In this document: one piece after another, positions 10,673-21,234 of the stretch
Position numbering within the stretch: the first letter of the stretch is position 1
How the letters are laid out: each line of letters opens with the position of its first letter
Assembly: GCA_029204225.1 (NCBI GenBank)
Contig: CM055096.1
Coordinates: 66,376,370-66,440,369, forward strand
Origin: Diphasiastrum complanatum
Lineage: Eukaryota; Streptophyta; Lycopodiopsida; Lycopodiales; Lycopodiaceae
DNA: 64,000 nt
Direction of reading: 5' to 3'
Notes under the pieces: generated by a model
Told to the model about the DNA's origin: nothing
Databases searched by the model: none
What the model saw: only the letters and a program-made list of their open reading frames with translations
Translations under genes and position numbers: made by a program

Positions 10673-11266
10673 GGGCATCAAATTTTGACAATTCTTCAAA
10701 GAGAAATGAAGGCTTTTTCAAAACTGAACCAGCACCTTCCCACAAATGTTTGATGGCTGTCCTGGCTCCATAAATGCATTGATTGGAAGTGGAAATGGTA
10801 TCAGTGGTAGCGCCCTCCTACAATCAGATTGCAATTGTTCTCATCGAATTTGGATGAGAGATGAGGGAGAACCATCTGAGAATCCAGATCAGATCCAGCA
10901 GCGAGTACCTACACCAAAAAGGATCAAGAAGACACACAAAAATGATGAAGATGAAGATGCCTCCAAACTCACACCCTCCAACTCGTGGAGCCTCTATTAA
11001 TGAGAATTTGTGTATGTACAAATACTTGGCATGCAATTGCCAAGTGTCCAATTTCTCAAGCATGCATTTCGCACGTTGCATGCATGTCATGATAGGTGGC
11101 AAATTAACTTATTCTCTCCCATGCACACATGCATGGGGGTCTACCAAACTCAAATGGGTATGTGGCATCATCATGCAAGAAGGCCTCCCACGAGTTTGTA
11201 CTAAAAAAAATTTAGTATGACCATGTGCCATGTCCAATTTATTTAACTAGGTTTATAAGTTCAACA
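10673..11266 (-). repeat. 3' LTR of Copia B, partial
   Basis: Aligns with 14963-15430 (shared 'caattcttcaaagagaaatg', 'tggaaatggtatcagtgg', 'gatcaagaagacacac'). Ends ...gttcaaca at 11266 next to a polypurine tract. The first roughly 375 bp of the LTR are missing, replaced by LINE B sequence. Confidence 0.85.
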
Positions 11267-12118
11267 ACTCCCCCTTAAACCTGTTTAAATAAATAACTCC
11301 CAATGCCTCCCGATGCTTTTCAAATAAGCTCTTATCCAAAGGTTTGGTGAAGATGTCGGCTACCATGTCTTCACTTGATACATACTCCACTTCAATGATT
11401 TGTTTTTTCACCAAATCTCTGATGTGATATCTCATAGCTATGTGCTTGGTTCTTGGATGAAATACTGAATCCTTGCTTAGTAGGATAGTGTTATCCATAA
11501 GAAGTAAGCAAGGATTTTCTTGAAAAACTCCAAGCTGGTTCGAAATGTATTGCATCCATAAGATCTCATTGCACGCTTTTGTTGCTGCCACATATTCTGA
11601 TTCACAAGATGATTGAGCAACAATTGATTGATTTTTACATACCCATGAAATAGCAGCACCTGCAACTAGACAAACACATCCAGAGATGCTTTTTGAATCA
11701 TCCTTCTTGGACATCCAACTTGCATCTGTATAAGAGATTACCTCTATGCTTTTGTCATGGGAAAAATGAAGTGCATAGTTTATAGTATGCTTGAGTTTCA
11801 AAACATGTTGTGCTAACTTCCAATCTTTCAAACTTGGATTAGCATTGAATTGGCTAAGGCTGAAAACTGAAAAAGCTATTTCAGGCCTAGTCCAAGTTGC
11901 TAAGTATATAAGGCAACCAATGAGATGTTGATAAGGGATAAGAGCTATCTGCTCTTTTTCCTCCTTGGTTGTCGGACAATCATCCTTCGACAATATGGTT
12001 CTAGTAGGCATAGGAACCATTTTCCCCTTACAATCCTGCATGTTAAACCTGTCAAGAAGCTTTGAAATATAGAGAGATTGATGTAGGAAATAGTTAGAGT
12101 TTTCCTTTTCAATCTTTA
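11253..12118 (-). pseudogene. Copia B RT C-terminus and RNase H
   Basis: From KIEKENSNYFLHQSLYI and LLDRFNMQDCK (end of RT) through RNase H motifs SYTDASWMSKKDDSKSISG, IVAQSSCESEYVAATKA and KHIAMRYH...DMVADIFTKPLDK. This block is intact at the protein level. Upstream of KIEKEN (left of about 12120 when read on the minus strand) the expected RT sequence is not on this strand, because it is inverted. Confidence 0.85.
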
Positions 12119-12468
12119 TGGGGAGTTGCAAGAAGAGCTTTACATGGAGCAGCCGGAGGGATTTACATCCCATGAATTTCCTAATCATGTTTGCTCTCTA
12201 AGGGGAGCATCTATGGCCTAAAGCAATCATCAAGGGCCTGATCCCAAAAGAAGGATGAAGGTTTGAAGTTTCTTGGTTATACTCCTATTAGTGTTGATCC
12301 AAATGTTTACACAAAGTACCTTAATGGAGAAATAGTAATCTTGGTGTTTATCTTTATGATACATTGATTGCCACTAAGTCTATGGAAAATATGGAGATAT
12401 TCAAAAAGCAAATATCCTCTATATTTGAAATTGCAGATATTGGAGAAGCCAAAGGTTATCTTGGTGTA
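12119..12468 (+). pseudogene. Inverted RT segment of Copia B
   Basis: On the plus strand this reads GELQEELYMEQPEGFTSHEF, ...SIYGLKQSSRA, SVDPNVYTKYL, YDTLIATKSMENMEIFKKQ and FEIADIGEAKGYLGV. These are the middle blocks of a Copia RT. On either side the minus strand encodes the neighbouring RT blocks: GRKAIKCKWIF...YKFGPYGK to the right and KIEKENSNYFLHQS to the left. So roughly 350 bp was inverted in place, with loss of the KARLVAKG...KTAFLH block. Confidence 0.8.
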
Positions 12469-13360
12469 TTGATCTTGCCATATGGTCCAAACTTGTATCA
12501 AAATATCCATTTGCACTTAATTGCCTTCCTTCCTTCGAGTAGAGGTTTGAGATCCATACCTTCCTTCAATGCATGGAATCTATTTCATTGTGCATGGCCA
12601 GCAACCATTTGTCTTTTTCCTTTCCTCCTATAGCTTCCTTATAGGATTCGGGTTCTCCTGCAAAGCAACATACTTCCACAAGATAGTCATATTGATTCTC
12701 CCTCATGGGCTCCTTACCAAGCCTTGAGGATCTTGAAAGTATCTCTTTCGGTATATCTCCATGCTGAATTCTCCTTGGTCTTGATGAGCTTCTGGATCTT
12801 GCATGTCATCATGCAAAACTGCATATGGTTCTGCACTTGGCTCAGACACTTCAGAAACAAATGGATCATAAAAATCAAATCATGTTCGATCTATGTCATC
12901 TAGAAATTTGTCTTCTTCAAAAACAACTTCTCTACATTCCAAAGTAGTATTTTCTGAAGGGAAATAGACTCGGCTACTTTGGAATGTTGATCCAGCTTTG
13001 TCCTTTTGTCTTTTGGCACAAACACATGTGCTAAGCATCCAAAAACTTTTGCATGAGCAATACTCGGCTTCCTCCCCCACCATAGTTCATATGGAGATTT
13101 GGATGTGAAGAAGTTTTCAATACTCGATTGAAGAGGTAATTGGCTGCTCCAATTGCATCGGCCCAATATCTTTTGGGAAGATGTGCATGTGCAAGCATGC
13201 ACTTGGCTGCCTCCACCAAAGTCTGATTTCTTCTTTCGGCAACTCCATTGTGTTGGGGGCAACTCTTCTTTGTTTGGTAAAACCTCTTAATAATAAAGAA
13301 TTCTTTTTCTCGTTGCATGAGTTATAACAACTTTTGTTTTTATGTCTAACACTCGACATA
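12469..13360 (-). pseudogene. Copia B integrase and RT N-terminus, decayed
   Basis: Reading right to left: integrase core and C-terminus CPQHNGVAERRNQTLVEAAKC, YWADAIGAANYLFNR, KVFGCLAHVFVPKDKRTKLD and REVVFEEDKF; linker; then RT start EPESYKEAIGGKEKDKWLLAM, EGRKAIKCKWIF. Frameshifts near 12640, 13030 and 13320 and stop codons prevent translation. The first part of the integrase (HHCC and first Asp) is not visible, consistent with an internal deletion near 13320-13480. Confidence 0.8.
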
Positions 13361-13485
13361 CATCCACATCAAAAGATACCTTTAATCCTCCATCAATTAC
13401 TTTTGCTACAGAAGAAAGGTCTTTCTTCAAAGAAGGAACATAGAGGGCTACATTAAGAACTATTGTTCCCTTGAAGGTTCTAGTC

Positions 13486-14545
13486 TTAGACTCCTATTCC
13501 TTCAACTCTATGCATGCTACCATCTCCTAGTATTACTTGCTTTTCATAAGAGATAGGAGAATGATTCGAAACAATATTCTTGCTAGAAACAATATGTGAA
13601 GTAGCACTCGAATCAAGTACCATCTCAACATCTGAAGAGACCATATTGCATTCTTCATGCTCCTTGGTCATGTAGGTGCATGAAAGTTCTTCGGCTTATT
13701 TGGATGCCTCTCCATCTTCATAGGTAGAGTTGTCTTCAACAAGGTGTGCCTTCGGCTTTCCTTTCTTCTTCCTTGGATTTTGCTCACAATAGATAGCTGC
13801 ATAACCGGTGATCTTGCAATGGATGGTATCTTTGGATTGCACCAGCACTTCGTGGGTATATGGCCATCTTTCCCACAATAGTCACATGTGGGTTTTGGCC
13901 CCTTCTCTTTGGTCTTCTTAGACTTCTGCTTCTTCTTTTTCTTGTCTCCTGGATTGGTAAAGTAAGCTTCCTGTAGCTTACTTTCATGCTGGTGTCGGGT
14001 TGCTCTTTCTCTTTCATGTTAGGTGTTCTTGAAAGAATTGTTCTAATTAATCAAAAGAAGTAGGAAGAGCACCAAGAAAAATAGATAACTTTTGGCCATC
14101 ATTAATGGCATATTCTTGTCCTGCAAGAGTTAGAGAAGTAAAGAAATTTTTCATTTCTGATATAAATTTCTCTGTCACTTTTACCACTTCATGTCATAGT
14201 ATACAATCTATTTGACATATGAACAACTTCAAAAGTAGATTTAGTTTCAAATTTGTTTTCTAGATAGTTCCAAATATCTTTGGCAGTATTCATTTCAGAT
14301 ATTTCAAGTAGGATGTCTTCTGAAGTGGAAAGACTGATCCAAGCACATGCTTGATCATTCTTTTCATTCCACCTATCTCGATCTCTTTGTGTAGCTCCAT
14401 CTGCTGGTGGGGGTCCATTGACAATCTCCCATACTGCATTCCTCTTGAGAACAAGTATAACCTTTGTCTTCCAAATGGAATATTGTCTTCCATTCTCCAA
14501 TATAAGGCCAACTGGATTTAAGGTGAGTAGACTTGTGTTTGCCAT
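13486..14545 (-). pseudogene. Copia B gag and protease, decayed
   Basis: Gag begins at the ATG at 14545 (MANTSLLTLNPVGL), with GRQYSIWKTKVILVLKRNAVW and IWNYLENKFE, typical of Copia gag. The frame breaks near 14189. A zinc-knuckle remnant (CDYCGKDGH, degenerate) lies near 13850-13890. Protease remnant VLDSSATSHIVSSK and ILGDGSMHRVEG lie at 13486-13650; the canonical DSGAT has become DSSAT. Confidence 0.78.
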
Positions 14546-14572
14546 CTTTGATTGCATGCTTCCTGTAAACAA

Positions 14573-14585
14573 GGCTCTGATACCA
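14573..14585 (-). other. Primer binding site, Copia B
   Basis: Minus-strand TGGTATCAGAGCC, initiator-Met type, one base from the LTR start. Confidence 0.88.
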
Positions 14586-14586
14586 C

Positions 14587-15430
14587 TGTAGTAAAATGAG
14601 GATGCTAGAATAGCTTGAAATTACTTGAACACAGGACTTAAGTGATGTTATTTTCAAGGTCTACTTGATCCTAACATAACTAGGAAAGGAACATGCCATG
14701 TAGAAACTTGACATGCAACTGTCATGCAAGCTGAAATGGAAAACCCAGCAAGCTGTGGATCATAAATTTGATCTTAGTTCACATATGCATGAACTCTACT
14801 CTATGCCAATTAAATGAATCAAGGAAAAGAATGATTTCTACTTGTTGGCCAATACAATTAAGAGTGTCAGATGGACTCAGATCTGAAAAAACAGATTCTA
14901 ATTGACTTCTAATCACAAGTAATGATAGTGCCCATGCAATAGAAAACATATGCCATTGATTGCATCAAATTCTAACAATTCTTCAAAGAGAAATGAAGGT
15001 TTTTTCAGAACTGAACCAGCGCCCTCCCACAAATGTTTGATGGCTATCCCGGCTCCAAGAATGCATTGATTGGAAGTGGAAATGGTATCAGTGGTAGCGC
15101 CCTCCTCCTACAATCAGTTTGCAATTGTTCTAATCTAATTTGGATGAGAGATGAGGGAGAACCATCCGAAAATCCAGATCAGATCCAGCAGCGAGTACCT
15201 ACACCAAAAAGGATCAAGAAGACACACAAAAACGATGAAGATGGAAGATGCCTCCAAACTCACACCCCCTCCAACTCATGGAGCCTCTATTAATTAGAAT
15301 TTGTGTATGTACAAATACTTGGCATGCAATTGCCAAGTGTCCAATTTCTCATGCATACATTTTGCATGTTGCATGCATGTCATGATAGGTGGCAAACTAA
15401 CTTATTCTCCCCCATGCACATATGCATAGT
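14587..15430 (-). repeat. 5' LTR of Copia B, partial
   Basis: Begins TGTAGTAAAATG next to the PBS and aligns with the other LTR from 14963. Homology stops after 'catgcacatatgcata' at about 15430, where a LINE 3' end begins. The two truncated copies together imply an LTR of about 1 kb. Confidence 0.82.
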
Positions 15431-15748
15431 GTCGACGGCCAGAGAGACAGCCAGCTATTAGGCCACAACCCAGAGTGCCACGGCAGCAGAGACGACACCG
15501 ACAGCCTACCCGGCGGCAAAGGTCCATGGCACATCCAGTGATACCTTCACAGCATACCATCCACCATTTCTTCCATGTTTATGGGCATCATGATATACTA
15601 TTCTAGGCTGTTGGACCCTGACTGGGCCAGCCATCTTTATGCATTGTATTTGCAATTATAGTTTAATAGATGATTGAGCTTTAAGCTCCTATGTGCACAC
15701 TTGACATGTACCTTTTCTTAGTCCTATATACCTTAGGGTATTCAAGGA

Positions 15749-15751
<3 letters not shown>
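15431..15751 (+). mobile_element. LINE 3'-end fragment
   Basis: Last roughly 320 bp of an L1-like element. Recognised by its terminal block 'acatgtaccttttcttagtcctatatacc' then 'ttagggtattcaaggacatt', which matches the 3' ends of LINE A and of the fragment ending at 21740. A CT microsatellite follows. No coding domain recognised. Confidence 0.55.

Positions 15752-15826
<75 letters not shown>
15752..15826. repeat. (CT)n microsatellite, 75 bp
   Basis: Pure TC/CT dinucleotide run directly after a LINE 3' end and directly before the ORF1 of LINE C. Confidence 0.98.
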
Positions 15827-15828
<2 letters not shown>

Positions 15829-16680
15829 ATTCCCCCGTATCATTGATTCTCTTCATGAGGACAATGCATCCTTGCTTGCGCTCATCAAGAAACAAGCATT
15901 CCAAATCTCCACTCTGGAGAATACAGTCTTAGCCCTACAGGGCAAAGTTGGCATTCTTGAGGTTGACGTTACTTACCTCAAGAATGAACTAGAATCAGAT
16001 GAAGGGGAAGAAGAAGAAAGCGGCAATGCAGATTCAGAAGACAAGTCAAAGCAGCTGCAAGAACGGGTTCACTCCTTGGAGCACCAACTTCAGCAATCGA
16101 AGGTTCTTGGGCCGACGTGCTCAAGGGTTCTAAGCAGGTTATTTCTGAATCTATTCAAGAACATCAAAAACAAGATCTCAAGGCCCTCAATGTCAGGGTT
16201 AGGGGAGCTTCTTTTGCGGGTAAGGACCTCGTGGCTGAGGCAAATGCTTTTATTCATTCCACCTTTGGTCTCAAAGAGGATGTCATATCTGCTGCTTGGG
16301 TGGGAAAGCTCCAACCCACCACAGTGTTTCTGCGATTCAAGGATGCTTTGCTTCGTCAGTAAAAGAGGCTGCCTGAAGGGGTCTACTATTTTTATGGATG
16401 AAGACTTGACACCCATTCAACGGACTGAGAGAAAAAAATCATCGCAGATGCTAAGGCCAATGGTTTCAAGACTCTCTTTCGAGACGAACGCCCGGTCTTG
16501 GTTAAAATTGCAGAACTTAAAATTTCGGATTCTTCTCCCTCTCCTACGTGAGAGATGTTTTGAGCTACGGCCATTTATTTCCTCTCCTGCTTGAGAGATG
16601 AGCTTTCTTTACATAGCGATTTACGTTTTACGTTTTAGTTTTAGTCTAGTTTTATGTTAACGGCACTGTCAGAGATATGG
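15827..16680 (+). mobile_element. LINE C, truncated (ORF1 only)
   Basis: L1-like copy holding ORF1 and ending before ORF2. The right end is diffuse (16590-16690) where Gypsy A integrase sequence begins. Confidence 0.7.
15842..16560 (+). pseudogene. LINE C ORF1 protein
   Basis: Acidic coiled-coil N-terminus (LLALIKKQAFQISTLENTVL, ELESDEGEEEE, LQERVHSLEHQLQQSK). A frameshift near 16100 leads to the RNA-binding core (SWADVLKGSKQVISESIQEH, LKALNVRVRGA, AWVGKLQPTTVFLRFKDALL). Another shift near 16365 leads to the C-terminal block FMDEDLTPIQRTERKKIIADAKANGF...LFRDERPVLVKI. This is the most complete ORF1 in the window and defines the family layout: coiled coil, RRM-like core, basic C-terminal domain. 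Function by family: LINE RNA chaperone. Confidence 0.75.
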
Positions 16681-16729
16681 TGTACAGGGCTATCATCCTC
16701 ACATTGGTCCAGCATTTCAAGCTTACAGA

Positions 16730-17035
16730 CCACCATGTTAGCTCGCATGATTTAGGTCTTTCAGCTTTATTAACTTGGCATTGCGCACATTTGCGAACAT
16801 ATGCCTCCACTTGACTTTTTAAGTTTGGCCAGTAAAAGTTCCTTTTTACTCAGTCAAGTGTCCTTTGAGCGCCAGGGTGCCCTGCACACGGGCTGTCATG
16901 ACATTCATGCAGGATTTGGGCCCTTATATCATCATTTTCTGGCACACAAACTTTTCCATTCCAGAAAAGCAACCCATTCCTAATGGAATAGTCTCTCTGT
17001 ATCTTGTCCTGAGGAGAAATCTTAAAATCCTGCAT
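16730..17035 (-). pseudogene. Gypsy A integrase zinc-binding region
   Basis: RNGLLFWNGKVCVPE, ILHECHDSPCAGHPGAQRTLD, then NFYWPNLKSQVEAYVRKCAQCQVNKAE: the H-H-C-C zinc-binding domain of Gypsy integrases. It is cut before the D-D-E core. A stop in TLD*VKRNFYWP shows decay. Confidence 0.8.
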
Positions 17036-17108
17036 TCCAAGCTCATCACTAGATCTAGAAGAACTTGCCGGGACGTCTAGCCAAATACAACCGAAGTACC
17101 TATCGGTC

Positions 17109-17870
17109 TTACACTAAGGACAGAGACAACTCAGATTGGATCTCAAAAAAGCTTAACTGATTAACCTCTCCAATCCGGCTTAAGGCATCCGCAACACTAT
17201 TAGAAGTACCTTTCCGGTACTCAATGTCATAATGAAATTCTTGGAGCATCTCTGACCATCTGGCCTTACGACCCATAAGGTCGACCGCATCGTTAATATA
17301 CTTTAACGCTTGATGGTCTATAACTATAGTAAACTGGAAGCCATACAAATAATGTCTCCAAACTTTCAGGGCATGAATAACAACAAAAAGTTCCTTGTCA
17401 TAGGTGGAATACCGCCTTTGAGCAGGGTCCAACTTCTTGCTTTCAAAAGCTACCGGTCTACCATCCTGATATAGGACTGCACCTATAGCATAGTCACTGG
17501 CATCCGTTTCAAGTACATACGGCTTGTTAGGATCCACTATGTGTAGAATAGCCGCTATAGTTACACAGTATTTGAGGTTCTCAAAACTCTGATTCAACTC
17601 TTCAATCCAAGTAACCGGAGGACTGAACTTACTGTGCCGGCTAACTCTTTTAGCTCCTCTGAGGACACTTGTCAAGGCCAATGCAATTAATGCATAGTTC
17701 AAGATGAATCTATGAAAAAATCCCGTAAAGCCCAAAAAGGACTTAACCTCCCGGATGGTTTTAGGGATAGGCCATTCACGTACTTGTCGGACTTTATTTG
17801 GGTCAATTTCCAACCCATGGTCCGAAATAATGTGACAAGGTATAACAACCTTTTCTAGAAGAACACACAT
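17109..17870 (-). pseudogene. Gypsy A RT end and RNase H
   Basis: Continuation of the RT (EIDPNKVRQVREWP, VKSFLGFTGFFHRFI) and a Ty3/Gypsy RNase H: LETDASDYAIGAVLYQDG, AFESKKLDPAQRRYSTYDKE, RHYLYGFQFTIVIDHQALK, RKGTSNSVADALSRI. About 250 residues without interruption. It is separated from the upstream RT by a frameshift at about 17870-17900, and from the integrase by a frameshift or stop near 17035-17110. Confidence 0.88.
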
Positions 17871-17900
17871 TTGGACTCCTTGGCAAAAAGCTTCTCCTGT

Positions 17901-19352
17901 CTAAGTAACTTTTAAGACAGTCCTGAGATGCTCCTCATGCTCCTCCAAGGTCTTACTATAGATGAGAATATCATCCAAGTAGACTATTACGAACTTTCCC
18001 AAATATGGACGAAGAAGATCGTTCATCATCTGCTGGAAAGTCGCTGGAGCATTTGTCAAGCCAAATGGTAAAACCAGAAACTCATAATGGCCGTACCTAG
18101 TTCTAAACCCGGTTTTTTCAACATCCTCAGTTTTTATGCGAATCTGATGATACCCTGATCTCAAATCGAATTTGGTGAAGTACTTTGCACCATGCAATCG
18201 ATCAACCAACTCATCCATTCGCGGCAAAGGATAGCGGTTTTTAATCGTTAATTTATTCAACTTTTTAAAGTCCACACAAAGACGAGTACCTCCATCTTTT
18301 TTATCAACAAGGAGCACATGTGGCCCCCAGGGAGATTTACTAGGCCTTACATGGCCCATCTTAAGGTAATTTTGCAGTTGCCTATAAACCTCATCCTCTT
18401 CAGTAGTACTCATCCTATATGGGTACAGTGATATAGGTGAACTACCACGAATCAGTTTAATACCATGGTCAACACCCCTAGAGGGGGGAAGACCCTCAGG
18501 AAGCTTCTCAGGAAACACATCGTTAAATTCTTGCCTAAGTTTCCTAAAAATTTCACCCTCTGGTGAATTTTCTTGTTTTAGGTTATTAGACACTAATTCC
18601 ATTTGGAGATTGTAAAATTGCAAACTACGTTCTTCATGGTAAGTAAAATCTTTCAACCAACATAAATAAGAACTGCAATCAACAATATCCATGCGTTTAA
18701 CAGTTTCCAAAGCAGAAAGCATATATGGAGTAGAAATATCAACATTTCCATTCAATTCTATGAGTGAGCCGTTATGGAAGAACGACAAACTGTGAGTTAC
18801 ATAGTTTTTCTTCATAGACTCGTTCCTCTCATAGAACCACTCCTTACCAAGTATAATATCTACCCTATCTAGATTCATAATGTGAAAGATAATGTGAAAG
18901 TCTAAATTATCTTTATAGGCTTGAATCTCAATTGGTAGACGTGGGACTATCCGGTCCCATACTTGGCTTTCTGCACCCGTTGCCAGCTTCACTGTGTATC
19001 GGTGGTCACTTTGCCTTGTTTCCACCTTTAACTTCTGCAACAAATTAGCGTTAATAAAATTATGTGTGGAACCATCGTCAAATAACACAATTACGGCTTG
19101 GCCACCCACAACCCCCTTCATCCGAATGAGGTCATGAGGGCCAAAAACAGCCGTATTAAAACAACAATGCTCACACACAGAATTACCAGCAAAGGAAAGA
19201 TCTACACTAGATATGCTAGAGTTACCTGGCGTCTTAAAAGATGCCCCTTTAGCTTTCCATTTCTTTGGACATTCCTTCGCGACATGACCTGGTTCCATGC
19301 AGTTGAAGCATAGATTGTCACTTCTGGCTTTCCTAAAGGTTTCCTGGTCCAA
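17901..19352 (-). pseudogene. Gypsy A zinc knuckle, protease and RT
   Basis: An open stretch of 483 codons: CCHC knuckle [18 protein letters not shown] near residues 17-30; retroviral-type protease [17 protein letters not shown] (DDGST in place of D-S/T-G-x, so the catalytic Asp-Ser-Gly triad is altered); RT blocks [71 protein letters not shown], and [13 protein letters not shown] (YLDD active site). The frame runs into RNase H only after a shift. By family, it copies element RNA in virus-like particles using a tRNA primer. Confidence 0.9.
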
Positions 19353-20174
19353 GGTAGATCTTTTCTTGGACTTACCTGAACCTGAAGACCCATCCTTTGC
19401 CTTATCTTTCGATTTCTTCGGAAAGAAAGCCTAAGATCGGGCAAGACACCAATCTCACGCTTGGCCATCATACGAGTATCATCGTAGATCTTGGCGAAGC
19501 GAACAGCATCCTCGAGGGTAAGAGGCTGGTTCCTCCTAACCTCTAGCTGATAGTCTCTTGGCAACCCAAGTATAAAATGCAACTTTACTAAAACAGGATC
19601 TATTCTGGTTGCAAAACGAGAATAGACTTCCTGAAACTCTTGTAAATATTGATCCGAGGGCCAATTCCCCATATGGATTGTTGCATACTGACGGTAAAAT
19701 TCAAAATCATCAAGAATAGGAAGGAAGGCCGCCTTAAAGGCCTTACTGAAATCCTCCCAATTCCTAGGAACTTCAAGCTTACCCCTTATATCTTGCCACC
19801 AGGTAAAAAAAATAAAAAAATAAAAAAACTTTACCTCGCAGGTACATGACGGCGAGATTGATCTTGTTATCTTCGGATGAATCGTGCATGGAAAAATGCG
19901 AATTCCATCGATCCAGCCATTGCAAGACCGCCTCCGGGGTTCTATCCTTCTTTTCCCCAGCAAAAACTTCAAGAGTGAGCAAGGGTTAATGCACCAATTG
20001 CCTTAGCTAATTCCTTGAGATCCTGCCGATCCCGACTGTGCCTAGCTTGCATATCAACAATCTGTTGTTGTAGATTGTTAATGGCCAGCATCAAAGCATC
20101 AGGGTCTAAAATAGAGGTGATACAGTAGCCTCCTTACCAAGGGACATAGGCTGTGTGGTAGGAGTAGGCTCCAT
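19202..20174 (-). pseudogene. Gypsy A gag, frameshifted
   Basis: Best start is the ATG at 20174 (MEPTPTTQPMSLGK). The reading shifts frames: INNLQQQIVDMQARHSRDRQDL near 20050, then LTLEVFAGEKKDRTPEAVLQWLDRW, MYLRGK, then VPRNWEDFSKAFKAAFLPI, QEFQEVYSRFATRIDPVLVKLHFILGLPRDYQLEV and LTLEDAVRFAKIYDD. This is retrotransposon gag (capsid) of the plant Ty3 type. An A-rich, oligo-U-like stretch near 19805-19830 interrupts the reading. Confidence 0.82.
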
Positions 20175-20836
20175 TTTTACAAGAAGAAGAGAGGTGAATT
20201 AAGTAGAGATGATAGAAAAGAATCAAAAGCTGCCCAAGGAAGGTACATACAAATCTACTCTTGTTGTCCCTTCACAAACCAAATGGTATTGTCCATGGCT
20301 GCCAAGAGGAATAAGAGAGAGCAAAGAGAAGGATGCACCACCACCTCCACCTCTTTTCACAAAAAATAGATGCATAGGAGAGGTATGCCTCCCTCTCCAT
20401 GCTATCCTACTACCTGCCAAGTGGCTTTACTTTGCCACCTTGCCTCCAGGTAAGCACCTCTGGCCACCCATCAGCTTCTGCCCAGTAGGCAGCCAGTCCC
20501 CTCACACCCCTCATCACTGGCTAACATTCCTTTTCTGGAATGATCAGATCAAAAAAATGAGGCTCCACGCCCTTATGATATAGATCCAATACCTCAGAAC
20601 TGAGCGGAATCAGAGGCCGCTCCCCTCTGCCACCTGTCCAGAGTCTGGACAGTGCCACGTGGCAGCATACCAGGGGCCTTTTACTTTTAAAAAAAAAAAA
20701 CTCAAAAAACAGCAAAAAGAAGGAAACTTCAAATGTGCATAAAAAATGTGTTTTAACTCCATTTTGAAATCCGTCAGAAGCACCAAAACTTACAAGAAAA
20801 ACTCTACGGATCAACGCACCTGCTTTCAGCATGCAG

Positions 20837-21230
20837 TGGCTCTCATAACATATGTTACAATCCCTACTTACTGCAAACCTCCAGGTGCCGGATAACCACA
20901 AGAGACCGAACGATTCACATTCCACCCCACCGTAGGACCTAATCCGAGTCCACCCTCCGTGCCCTGGCCTGTGACTGTATCAAGCTGGATCCGACCTCCA
21001 TCCTAGACAGCATCCCATACCACCGCCTAGGCTCTCAGCCATCTCCTGCCTCATGCTAGCAAACATCCTGGCCGTGCAGACGCTCTCCATCCACCTCCTC
21101 CTAGGTAGATAGAATGGATGGCAACTGAGCCTTCCTCCCCTTGTATACCTCCAAGGAGAGAGACTCCAAGCCATGTGCACCCCTAGATCATGACATGTGG
21201 CAACCATGCATGTTCACGAGTCAGAGGTCA
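20837..21230 (-). other. Possible PBS and 5' LTR of Gypsy A
   Basis: Minus-strand TGTTATGAGAGCCAC (near 20838-20852) is an imperfect match to the initiator-Met primer site. Immediately right of it 'tgttacaatccc' (20853) could be an LTR end. No second LTR exists here to confirm it. 20210-20836 would be untranslated leader; no gene seen there. This call is tentative. Confidence 0.35.
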
Positions 21231-21234
21231 AGTC

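Larger units (their letters stand above)
10673..15430 (-). mobile_element. Copia B: rearranged Ty1/Copia element
   Basis: Minus-strand Copia with two partial LTRs: 10673-11266 lacks the block equivalent to 14587-14962, and 14587-15430 lacks the final roughly 155 bp. PPT is the complement of 11267-11283, PBS 14573-14585. The gag-pol is decayed. Domain order from right to left is gag, PR, IN, RT start, an inverted RT segment, RT end plus RNase H. Confidence 0.88.
16700..20852 (-). mobile_element. Gypsy A: Ty3/Gypsy element, 3' truncated
   Basis: Minus-strand Gypsy with gag (about 20174-19200), zinc knuckle, protease, RT, RNase H and the zinc-binding start of integrase. The integrase catalytic core, PPT and 3' LTR are missing; coding homology ends about 16730 next to LINE C. 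A candidate PBS lies at 20837-20852 with a possible 5' LTR to the right. Confidence 0.85.

Noticed and set aside
15752-15826. CRISPR array or satellite
   Set aside because: A plain dinucleotide repeat without spacers, in a eukaryotic retrotransposon context.
20209-20583. Plus-strand ORF MIEKNQKLPKEGTYK...
   Set aside because: Falls in the leader/LTR area of the minus-strand Gypsy A, no family similarity, proline-rich by composition.
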